From assembly GCF_003385235.1 (NCBI RefSeq), contig NZ_PQIA01000077.1, forward strand, positions 1-44,247: a DNA stretch of 44,247 nucleotides, read 5' to 3'. Of the stretch, positions 16,289 through 23,280 are shown one piece after another. Origin of the DNA: Amycolatopsis circi (lineage in GTDB: Bacteria > Actinomycetota > Actinomycetes > Mycobacteriales > Pseudonocardiaceae). The notes beneath the pieces were generated by a model that was not told where the DNA came from, did not search any database, and saw only the letters and a list, made by a program, of their open reading frames with translations. Each line of letters opens with the position of its first letter. Positions within the stretch are counted from its first letter, which is position 1. A program made the translations under genes and the position numbers.

Positions 16289-17197
16289 GTGATCCTCGTG
16301 ACCGGCGGACTCGGCATGATCGGCGCGCACACGGCCCGGGCGCTCGCCGATCTCGGACAAGACGTGCTGGTCACCGGGCACCGGCGGACGGACGTCCCGT
16401 CGTTCCTCGAGGGCCGGGTCGCCGTGGAGACGCTCGACGCGACCGACCGGGGCGCCTTCCTCGCGCTCGGCGACCGGTACGACATCAGCGCGATCGTCCA
16501 CCTGGTGGGCAGCATCCCGGGAGACGATCCGGTCGCGTTCTTCCGGACCGACCTGGCCGGGCTGACCAACGCCCTCGACGCGGCCCGCGCGTGGAAGGTG
16601 CGGCGGTTCGCGGTCGCGAGCAGCCTCGGCGTCTACATCGGACGCGACGAGCCGTCCTGGCACGAGGAGCTGCCGCTGCCGACCGCGGATCTGCCGCATC
16701 TGATCGTGGCGTTCAAGAAAGCCGTCGAGCCGCTGACGACGCACAGTCTGCAGGGGAGCGGTGTCGAGCCGGTGGTGCTGCGGATCGGCACGGTGTGGGG
16801 GCCGCTGGTCGACCCGGAGTCGCCCTTCTTCCCGATTCCGTCATATCTCAACGCGGGGCTGTGCGGTGTCACGCCGCGCTCGCTGGTCGCCGACGAGGGG
16901 TTCGACTGCTGCTACGCGCCCGATGCAGGCCGTGCGATTGCATTGTTGATGACGACGTCTTCGCTGAAGCATCAGACGTACAACGTGTCTAGCGGGCAGC
17001 CGGTGACGAACCGGGAGTTCGCGGAGGCGCTGGCGGAGATTGTGCCGGGTGTTCCGGATCAGCTGCAGCCCGGCGGGGAAACTGGGCCGTATCTGGATAT
17101 TTCGCGGCTCCGGGAGGAAACGGGCTTCGCGCCGGAGTTCGACGTGCGGGCGGCGGTGGCGGATTACGCGGCGTGGCGGAAGACGAATCCGCGCTGA
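16289..17197 (+). CDS. NAD-dependent epimerase/dehydratase family protein
   Basis: An extended-SDR protein of about 302 residues: ILVTGGLGMIGAHTARAL for NAD binding, ASSLGVYIG with the catalytic-position Ser, and VVLRIGTVWGP after the active site. The usual YxxxK appears as IVAFKKAVEPL, with no Tyr at the expected place, so activity may differ from standard epimerases. Start: GTG 16289 with GAGG seven bases upstream; ATG 16274 in the same frame would add five residues but has a poorer site. It follows the SDR gene by 88 bp and precedes a GntR gene by 51 bp; the four may form one metabolic unit. Confidence 0.83.
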   Translation: MILVTGGLGMIGAHTARALADLGQDVLVTGHRRTDVPSFLEGRVAVETLDATDRGAFLALGDRYDISAIVHLVGSIPGDDPVAFFRTDLAGLTNALDAARAWKVRRFAVASSLGVYIGRDEPSWHEELPLPTADLPHLIVAFKKAVEPLTTHSLQGSGVEPVVLRIGTVWGPLVDPESPFFPIPSYLNAGLCGVTPRSLVADEGFDCCYAPDAGRAIALLMTTSSLKHQTYNVSSGQPVTNREFAEALAEIVPGVPDQLQPGGETGPYLDISRLREETGFAPEFDVRAAVADYAAWRKTNPR

Positions 17198-17248
17198 GAA
17201 GCGACTGGCCACAGTGGACGGTCCGGGCGGCGGTGCGAGAATGGCGGG

Positions 17249-17893
17249 ATGGCAGCAGAACAGGGCGTCGAATCCGAGACGGACCGGGTCGTCCGGCAGC
17301 TCCGGGACGAGATCCTGGACGGGGTGCGCAAGCCGGGCAGCAAGCTCGTCGAACGGGACCTCGCCGCGGACCTGGGCGTGAGCCGCGTTCCGGTGCGGGA
17401 CGCGCTGAAAGCGCTGGTCGCGGAAGGCCTGGTCACGCCGCGGCCCCGGACGTGGGCGGTGGTGCGGGAGTTCACCGCGAGCGACATCGCGGACCTGCAA
17501 GAAGTGCGCGCCGCGCTGGAAGTCCTGACGTTCAAACTCGCGGCGACCCGCCATTCGCGCGCCGGACTGGACCGGCTCCGCGCCGCCCTGGACGAGGAGA
17601 CGGCCGATGCTTCTGCCGGGGACGCGGTGACGGCGCATCGCGCGGCGGCCGACTTCCACGAGGCCGTGACGGCGATGGCGGGGAACGAGCTGCTCAACGA
17701 ACTGGAGCTGACGCTGCGCAGCCGGATGCGGTGGTTGCTTGGGCAGCACGAGGACCTGGAGCGGGTGGCGGGGGAACACCGGGAGCTGTACGAGGCGATT
17801 GCCCGGCGGGACGTGGACACCGTTGAGGCGCTGCTGATGGAGCACATGGAGAGCGGACGGCATTTGCGCGGGCTGGGGCGCGGCGAAGACTGA
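17249..17893 (+). CDS. GntR-family (FCD) regulator, paralogue of the one at 8856-9512
   Basis: A 214-residue regulator with the same plan as the earlier GntR: LVERDLAADLGVSRVPVRDALKAL in the winged helix, VTPRPRTWAVVREFTASDIADLQEVR at the hinge, then FCD with RAAADFHEAV and RSRMRWLLGQHEDLE. Whole segments are identical or nearly so to the first copy, so the pair arose by duplication. Its own operator is not obvious; no GGTATACC lies near. It follows the epimerase gene by 51 bp in the same direction. Confidence 0.92.
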   Translation: MAAEQGVESETDRVVRQLRDEILDGVRKPGSKLVERDLAADLGVSRVPVRDALKALVAEGLVTPRPRTWAVVREFTASDIADLQEVRAALEVLTFKLAATRHSRAGLDRLRAALDEETADASAGDAVTAHRAAADFHEAVTAMAGNELLNELELTLRSRMRWLLGQHEDLERVAGEHRELYEAIARRDVDTVEALLMEHMESGRHLRGLGRGED

Positions 17894-17938
17894 CCCTGGG
17901 CAACTGCCTGCGGGCCGGGAGTTGCCGATTCCCCAGGG
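17894..17938. terminator. Imperfect hairpin after the second GntR gene
   Basis: CCCTGGG (17894-17900) pairs with CCCAGGG (17932-17938), and GCAACT (17900-17905) with AGTTGC (17920-17925), sharing one base at the join and leaving a bulge. It starts directly after the GntR stop and is a likely terminator. Confidence 0.45.
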
Positions 17939-18259
17939 GCGCAAAAAGATCGAGCGCTGCTGCGGGTGGGGGCAAGTCATCGCCGCGTGCGGCCAAGAGC
18001 CGCGCGCTCCGCGCAGGCGGAGGGCGATCCGACAGCGGGAATCGACGCCGGTCCGGACAGCCAGCGGCGGCCGGTTCGCTCGGCGATGAGCTGGGGCGAG
18101 AGCGGCTGCGGAATGCCCACAGCCGGACGGGCCGCGACCGGCCGAACCGAGACCGCCGGGCGGCATCGAGACCTCCGCCCGGCGGGTGCGGTGCTGGCTT
18201 CGGCTTCGTCCGGATGAGCTGGTTTCCCGGCTTTTCCGGCCGGAGACACCCTTTTTCGC
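17939..18259. other. Intergenic stretch with no gene seen
   Basis: Open frames here give only Arg/Pro/Ala-rich translations with no family features or ribosome sites. Apart from the hairpin at its left end I see no repeat, RNA gene or operator. Confidence 0.5.
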
Positions 18260-18493
18260 TCAGTTCGTGTGCGAGATCTCGATGTAGTGCTTGCCGTTCA
18301 TGGGAATGCACTCGGCACCGTCCACAGTGGGGTCCGGCGGCAATGCACGCAGAGCGTGAACGCAATCGTCCGGGGTTTCGTACGGGCCTTTGTACTCGAG
18401 GTGGCTGGCGAACGCGGTGCCGCTGAGCAACAGAGAACCGCCGGTGGCGGCGACGCAGACGGCAGCGGTGGCCCAGAATTTCCGCATGGTCAT
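18260..18493 (-). CDS. Small secreted two-cysteine protein
   Basis: A 77-residue precursor. MTMRKFWATAAVCVAATGGS and a hydrophobic run to GTAFA give a Sec signal peptide with AFA/SHLE cleavage. The mature part, about 48 residues, is acidic and has two Cys (DDCVHAL and GAECIPM), likely one disulfide. Start: ATG 18493, with GGAGGG ten bases upstream; ATG 18487 is the alternative. The family is not recognised; similar tiny secreted proteins are common in actinomycetes. It is divergent from the lipoprotein hydrolase across 192 bp. Confidence 0.7.
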   Translation of the reverse strand: MTMRKFWATAAVCVAATGGSLLLSGTAFASHLEYKGPYETPDDCVHALRALPPDPTVDGAECIPMNGKHYIEISHTN

Positions 18494-18685
18494 TTCGAGC
18501 GATCCCTCCGGTTGCGGCGATCGTGCTGACCGCCTCATCACCATCCCTACCCTCCTGAATTCGCGCCGAACCAGTCGTTGCCTGTTCGGCTAAAAGGAAT
18601 TGCTCGAACGGGCATCGGACGCAACCCCTTGCCGGAACGGCAAGTTTCCGTGCCATCGCCGGGCTGGGTGGCGAAACTGGGCCAC

Positions 18686-19684
18686 ATGATCACCGCATCC
18701 CGGCTGGTGCCTCGCTCTGTCGCGGCGTTTGCTCTGTCCCTCTTGCTCACCCTCGGCACCGTGGGCTGTTCCACCCCTCCCGCCGAGCCCTACGCCGTCG
18801 CCACCCAGAACGACCCCGCGTTCGAGGGCGCTTTCCGGCACGAGTTCGCTGACGTCAACGGCGTCCGCATGCACTACGTCACCGGCGGGAGCGGGAGCCC
18901 GGTCGTCCTGATCCACGGCTGGCCCCAGACGTGGTACGGCTGGTGGCCGGTCATGCCCGCTCTCGCGAAACACCACACCGTGTACGCGATCGACCTTCCC
19001 GGGCTGGGCGACAGCACCGGTTCCCCGAGCGGCTACGACAAAGCCACCCTGGCGCGTTATGTGCACACCCTGGTCGTTGATCGGCTGAAGATCCGGGACG
19101 CGGCCGTTGTCGGACATGATTTCGGTGCTGCGGTGGCGTTTCAATACGCGAGCCAATTTCCTGGCGACACCGCTCGTCTAGGCTATTTCGACCTGCCGTT
19201 GCCTGGTCCCGCGATCAATGCGGCTACTTACCGGACATTGAGTTGGCATATCGCCTTCCATTCTCAGCGGCGGGTTCCCGAAGCGGTGGTCGGTGACGAT
19301 GTCCGCGAATACCTGGCGCTGTTCTACCCTCAGGTTTCCTTTGGCGGTACGGCTTTCGGCGGCACCTCGGAGCGGTCTCCGTTCACGGACGCGGAGGTCA
19401 ACGAGTACGCCCGGACTTACAGCCGTCCCTCGGTCCTGTCCGGTGGGTTTGAGCTTTACCGGGCGCTGGACAAGGACGTCCGCGACACCGTCGCGGCGGC
19501 CCCCGTGAAGGTGCCGACGCTGCTCCTGACCGCACAGGGCCAGCTCGACGCGATCCGGGGCACGGTTGCTCCACGGCTGACCGACATCGTCCAGGCCGCG
19601 GACGTGCCGCACGCGGGGCATTGGCTGGTGGAGGAGAACCCGCAGTTCGTCACGGGGGAGCTGGAGCGCTTCCTGAACGGCTAG
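18686..19684 (+). CDS. Lipoprotein alpha/beta hydrolase (epoxide hydrolase-like)
   Basis: A 332-residue hydrolase. A signal peptide ends in a lipobox at Cys28 (LGTVGC), so it is probably anchored outside the cell membrane. The hydrolase core has the oxyanion motif HGWPQTWYGWW (from His77), the nucleophile elbow VVGHDFGAAVA with Asp145, and the catalytic His in PHAGHWLVEENP. Asp rather than Ser as nucleophile marks the epoxide hydrolase/haloalkane dehalogenase group. Start: ATG 18686, the only one that gives a normal signal peptide. Its stop codon overlaps that of the convergent ABC permease by 3 bp, with no terminator between. Confidence 0.88.
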   Translation: MITASRLVPRSVAAFALSLLLTLGTVGCSTPPAEPYAVATQNDPAFEGAFRHEFADVNGVRMHYVTGGSGSPVVLIHGWPQTWYGWWPVMPALAKHHTVYAIDLPGLGDSTGSPSGYDKATLARYVHTLVVDRLKIRDAAVVGHDFGAAVAFQYASQFPGDTARLGYFDLPLPGPAINAATYRTLSWHIAFHSQRRVPEAVVGDDVREYLALFYPQVSFGGTAFGGTSERSPFTDAEVNEYARTYSRPSVLSGGFELYRALDKDVRDTVAAAPVKVPTLLLTAQGQLDAIRGTVAPRLTDIVQAADVPHAGHWLVEENPQFVTGELERFLNG

Positions 19685-20445
19685 CGGTGCTGCTTGCGGC
19701 GGTAGATCAGCAGGGCGACGCCGGATGCGAGGGCGAGGACGCTGATACACCAGGCGAGGGCGGTCCAGATCTCAGTGCCGACTGGCTGTTGGGTCAACAG
19801 GTTGCGGATTGCGTTGACGATGGACGTCGTCGGCTGGTGTTCGGCGAAGGCGCGTACGGGTCCGGGCATGGTGCCGGTCGGGACGAAGGCCGAGCTGACG
19901 AACGGCAGGAAGATGAGCGGGTAGGAGAACGCGCTCGCGCCGTCGCCTGTCCTCGCGGTCAGGCCGGGGATGACGGCGAGCCAGGTCAGCGCCAGGGTGA
20001 ACAGGAGCAGGATGCCGGTGACCGCGAGCCAGGCCGGTATTCCTGCTCCCGAACGGAATCCCATCAGCACGGCGACGCCTACGACGACCGCGACCGACAC
20101 CAGGTTGGCGACCATAGATGTCAGCACGTGTCCCCACAGGACGGCGGACCGGGCGATCGGCATGGACCGGAACCGTTCGAAAATGCCGCTCTGCAGGTCT
20201 TGGAACAGCCGGAACGCGGTGTAGGAGATGCCGGAGGCGACGGTGATGAGCAGGATGCCGGGCAGCAGGTAGGTCACGTAGCTGCCGGATCCGTGCTGGA
20301 TCGCGCCGCCGAAGACGTACACGAACAGCAGCAGGAACGCGATCGGCAGGACTGCGGTGGTGATGACGGTGTCCGGGCTGCGGGCGATGTGACGAAGGGA
20401 TCGTCCTAACAGGACAGTGGTGTCGCCGAAGAAGTGTTTGGTCAT
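19681..20445 (-). CDS. ABC-2 type exporter permease (DrrB-like)
   Basis: A 254-residue membrane protein with six helices, starting MTKHFFGDTTVLLGRSLRHI, then ARSPDTVITTAVLPIAFLLL. The middle has FRLFQDLQSGIFERFRSMPIAR and the late GTMPGPVRAFAEHQPTTSIV, both characteristic of DrrB-type daunorubicin-resistance permeases. It overlaps the ATPase gene (ATGA at 20442-20445). Together they form a drug or lipid exporter. Confidence 0.93.
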   Translation of the reverse strand: MTKHFFGDTTVLLGRSLRHIARSPDTVITTAVLPIAFLLLFVYVFGGAIQHGSGSYVTYLLPGILLITVASGISYTAFRLFQDLQSGIFERFRSMPIARSAVLWGHVLTSMVANLVSVAVVVGVAVLMGFRSGAGIPAWLAVTGILLLFTLALTWLAVIPGLTARTGDGASAFSYPLIFLPFVSSAFVPTGTMPGPVRAFAEHQPTTSIVNAIRNLLTQQPVGTEIWTALAWCISVLALASGVALLIYRRKQHR

Positions 20446-21206
20446 CGGGGGTCCTTGACGATCGCGAAGAAGATGTCTTCGAGTGTCGGCTGTTTCTCGA
20501 CGTATTCGACCTGCGCGGGCGGAAGCAGCTTCTTGAGTTCGGCGAGGGTGCCGTTCACGACGATCCGGCCTTGGTGCAGGATCGCGATCCGGTCGGCGAG
20601 CTGTTCGGCTTCGTCGAGGTACTGGGTCGTGAGCAGCACGGTCGTGCCGTGCTCGGCGAGTTTCTTGACGGCTTGCCAGACTTCGGCGCGTGCCTGCGGG
20701 TCGAGGCCGGTGGTCGGCTCGTCGAGGAAGACGACCGGCGGGCTCCCGATCAGGCTCATCGCGAGGTCGAGGCGGCGGCGCATGCCTCCCGAATACGTCG
20801 ACGCCCTCCGCGCGGCCGCGTCCCGCAAGGAGAAACGGGTCAACAGGTCGTCCGCGATCCGGCCCGGGTTCTCGAGGTGCCGCAACCGGGCGACGAGCAA
20901 GAGGTTCTCCCGGCCGGTGAGGATTTCGTCCACCGCGGCGAACTGCCCGGTGAGGCTGACGGATTCCCGCACGTGCGCCGATTGCGCGGCGACGTCGAAT
21001 CCGTTGACGACGGCCGTGCCCGCGTCGGCTTTGAGCAGTGTGGCCAGGATGCGCACGACGGTTGTCTTGCCCGCTCCGTTCGCACCGAGCAGAGCGAAGA
21101 TGCTGGCCCGCGCCACGGCGAAATCCACGCCGCGCAGCACGCGCACCGTTTTGTACGATTTTTCCAGGCCTCGCACCCGGATCGCCGGTTCGGAGGTCGT
21201 GGGCAT
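20442..21206 (-). CDS. ABC exporter ATP-binding protein (DrrA-like)
   Basis: A 254-residue ATPase with Walker A GANGAGKTT, the Q-loop region SLTGQFAAVDE typical of DrrA, signature YSGGMRRRLDLAMSL, Walker B VVFLDEPTTGLDP and switch His in LLTTQYLDEAEQL. The C-terminal PTLEDIFFAIV is the short DrrA tail. It is co-translated with the permease. A regulator is transcribed divergently 159 bp away and may sense the exported compound. Confidence 0.95.
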   Translation of the reverse strand: MPTTSEPAIRVRGLEKSYKTVRVLRGVDFAVARASIFALLGANGAGKTTVVRILATLLKADAGTAVVNGFDVAAQSAHVRESVSLTGQFAAVDEILTGRENLLLVARLRHLENPGRIADDLLTRFSLRDAAARRASTYSGGMRRRLDLAMSLIGSPPVVFLDEPTTGLDPQARAEVWQAVKKLAEHGTTVLLTTQYLDEAEQLADRIAILHQGRIVVNGTLAELKKLLPPAQVEYVEKQPTLEDIFFAIVKDPR

Positions 21207-21365
21207 CGGAGTTTTCCTTCCCGCGTACGGATGAACGACCCGAACCTATCGGCGGACTTCCGTGCCGGGGAAACTTCGCAACTCGCCGCGTTGAGATATC
21301 TCTGCAGGTCAAGCTCGGCTTGTCGGTGCATCAGGACTAGGGTTATTGCAACGAGGAGGTCTGAG

Positions 21366-22064
21366 ATGCCTGGGTCCCGGCTCACTCGCCGCGACCGGCG
21401 GGCCATCGCCGCCGGTCTGGCCGACGGGCTCGGCTACGCCGAGATCGCGCGCCGGCTGGCCCGGCCGACCTCCACGGTGAGCCGCGAGGTCACGCGCAAC
21501 GGCGGCCGCGCCGGGTACGCGCCGGACGCGGCCCACCAAGCCGCGAAACGCCGCGCGCACCATCGCAAACCCGGTGCGGTCCTGAGCCGTCGCGCGGAAA
21601 CCGCTGTCGAGCAGCAGTTGGCCGCCACGTTGATCGGCACCGGAGTGCCCAGCATGGCCGGGAGAGTGCTCGCCGCGCTGCTCGTGACGGATGACGCCGG
21701 GATGAGCGCCGCGGAGCTGGTTCAGCACCTGCGGGTAAGCCCGGCGTCGATCTCCAAAACGGTCCGGTATCTCGAAGGCGAGGGCTTGCTCTGCCGAGAG
21801 CGGACCGGGAAAAGCCGAGCGGAACGGTACGAGGTCGGCCCCGATGCGTGGTTCCAGGCGTTCCTTGCCAGCGCGCAGCGGAATCATCAGCTCGCCGACG
21901 CCGCGCGTCGCGGATCCGCCCGCCTCGGCCGGTCGACTCCGGCTGGTGCACGGCTTCACGCATTGAGCCGGTTTCATCAGCAGCTTACGGACGACATCGT
22001 CGAGCGGGCTCGCCATTGGCGGTCGGTGCTTGCGGAGTCGTCCGACGTTACCCGCCGGAGCTGA
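21366..22064 (+). CDS. Regulator joining an IS30-like HTH to a MarR/GbsR-like winged helix
   Basis: A 232-residue protein with a very strong ribosome site (AGGAGGTCTGAG before ATG 21366). Residues about 1-70 (RLTRRDRRAIAAGLADGLGY, EIARRLARPTSTVSREVTRN) match the HTH_38 that opens IS30-type transposases, but no DDE catalytic domain follows. Residues about 95-165 form a MarR/GbsR-like winged helix (GMSAAELVQHLRVSPASISK, VRYLEGEGLLCRER). The last 65 residues are helical and could dimerise. It is divergent from the DrrAB exporter and most likely controls it. I judge it a domesticated regulator, not a mobile element. Confidence 0.8.
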   Translation: MPGSRLTRRDRRAIAAGLADGLGYAEIARRLARPTSTVSREVTRNGGRAGYAPDAAHQAAKRRAHHRKPGAVLSRRAETAVEQQLAATLIGTGVPSMAGRVLAALLVTDDAGMSAAELVQHLRVSPASISKTVRYLEGEGLLCRERTGKSRAERYEVGPDAWFQAFLASAQRNHQLADAARRGSARLGRSTPAGARLHALSRFHQQLTDDIVERARHWRSVLAESSDVTRRS

Positions 22065-22195
22065 CTTGGTGCGGCCTCAGCCGGTCCGGTTCTGGCGCGT
22101 GATGCGTTCCAGCCTTGGCCGGACGGCTTCGGACAGGTGCCCGTTTTTACTCGCCGGGCGGGCGCCAGCAGTTCACAGCTGACATCGTCGAGACC

Positions 22196-23044
22196 TCAAT
22201 GTGCCCAGCCCTGTCGGATGATCCCTTCCAGCGCGTCCAGATGTTGTCGGGCTTCCTGCGCGGCCTCCGCCTCGGCGGTGTCGAACAACCGCTCCAGTTC
22301 CAGGAGCGCCGCGTGCGCCCTCTGCTCTGGCGACACCGAATCGTCCGAGCCCGCCCACGACTCGCTCCACTGGCCAGGCCCCTCCCGGCTCACTGCGGAT
22401 CGGAAGATCAGCTCCTCCACCGTGTCCACGGACAGTTCGAGCTGGGCCGACCAGGACGTCAGCAACCCGACGTACGTTTCGTAAACCTCGGGCCTCCATC
22501 CGTCGATCAGCAGGCGCACGCCGGTGTGCGTCGCCACCCAGCGGCGGACCACGGCGTCCAGGATCGGGGCGCTGTCCTGGGATTGGGCGGCCGTGACAAA
22601 CCGGAGGTACTTCGTGCCGAAAGCCACCTCCAGGTAGCGCAGCGGCTCGCCGGCCAGGTCGCGGAACGCCGCCAAGCCACCTTGGTCGCGCGCGACGGCA
22701 GCCACCTTAGCCAGTCGATCGAGCGCATCCGGATTCTCGGTCAGCACCCGGGAGGTGCGCCAAGGGCCGTAGCCGACACGTCCGTAGCCCCAGATCATCG
22801 CGGCCAGGAACGCTCGTTCGGCACCTTCCGAGGTCACCGCGTGTGCTGCGTGGAGTGTGGCTTCGGCGCGGTCGATGCGCTCGGGCAGGGCGTCCAGGAA
22901 CGCGTGGTGGCTTGGGAAATGCCGCCGCCACGGGTCGCGGGACCAGCGAATCGGCGGCTGTTCCGGCTTGCCCTGGTCTTGCCAGCGCTGGACTGTGGCA
23001 GTCAACGCGGCCGGAATTGGTATCTCACCTGGAGTGGTTGTCAT
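22196..23044 (-). CDS. OGG-fold (8-oxoguanine DNA glycosylase-like) protein
   Basis: A 282-residue protein starting MTTTPGEIPIPAALTATVQR, with GGAGGGCGAGAG before ATG 23044. Notable segments are WSRDPWRRHFPSHHAFLDAL, AAMIWGYGRVGYGPWRTSRV, AFRDLAGEPLRYLEVAFGTKYLRF and LLIDGWRPEVYETYVGLL. The WGYG..GYGPWRT plus FGTKYLRF pattern fits the actinobacterial family annotated as 8-oxoguanine DNA glycosylase OGG-fold; the Lys in FGTKYL could be the base-excision nucleophile. The assignment is from memory of the family, so activity is uncertain. It stands alone, convergent with the HTH fusion gene. Confidence 0.6.
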   Translation of the reverse strand: MTTTPGEIPIPAALTATVQRWQDQGKPEQPPIRWSRDPWRRHFPSHHAFLDALPERIDRAEATLHAAHAVTSEGAERAFLAAMIWGYGRVGYGPWRTSRVLTENPDALDRLAKVAAVARDQGGLAAFRDLAGEPLRYLEVAFGTKYLRFVTAAQSQDSAPILDAVVRRWVATHTGVRLLIDGWRPEVYETYVGLLTSWSAQLELSVDTVEELIFRSAVSREGPGQWSESWAGSDDSVSPEQRAHAALLELERLFDTAEAEAAQEARQHLDALEGIIRQGWAH

Positions 23045-23201
23045 CTCTCGCCCTCCGTACCTAGATAACTGTGGTACTACACGGCGATCCATCTGATCAC
23101 TGGACCTCCATCGCGGTGCCGGACGAAACTCAAACAGAGGGCTTGGAACAGTGCTGATCCAAGCCTCGGCGCTCGGGTGAAAGCGCGGGCACCTCCGCCG
23201 A

Positions 23202-23217
23202 TCAGGTCTAGACATCC
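23202..23217. promoter_or_regulatory. DasR-like (dre) site before the glycosidase operon
   Basis: TCAGGTCTAGACATCC contains GGTCTAGAC, the core of the dre consensus ACTGGTCTAGACCACT; 11 of 16 positions agree by eye. It lies 64 bp upstream of the fucosidase start. DasR is the GntR regulator of GlcNAc and chitin genes, released by glucosamine-6-phosphate. An N-acetylglucosaminidase in the operon makes this control plausible; binding is inferred. Confidence 0.5.
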
Positions 23218-23280
23218 GATGGATGCCCGACTTACGCTCCCCGCCGTCACCGTTCGGTCACGGATCCGACAGGAGGACCT

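Noticed and set aside
17977..18249. Possible small gene after the second GntR gene
   Set aside because: Low-complexity Ala/Pro/Arg translation with no start signal.
21366..22064. IS30 insertion sequence
   Set aside because: Only the HTH resembles IS30; there is no DDE domain, no terminal inverted repeats, and a second regulatory winged helix follows.
22115..23280. Defence island around the OGG-fold gene
   Set aside because: No nuclease, methyltransferase, helicase or toxin-antitoxin partner lies beside it, so a defence reading has no support here.
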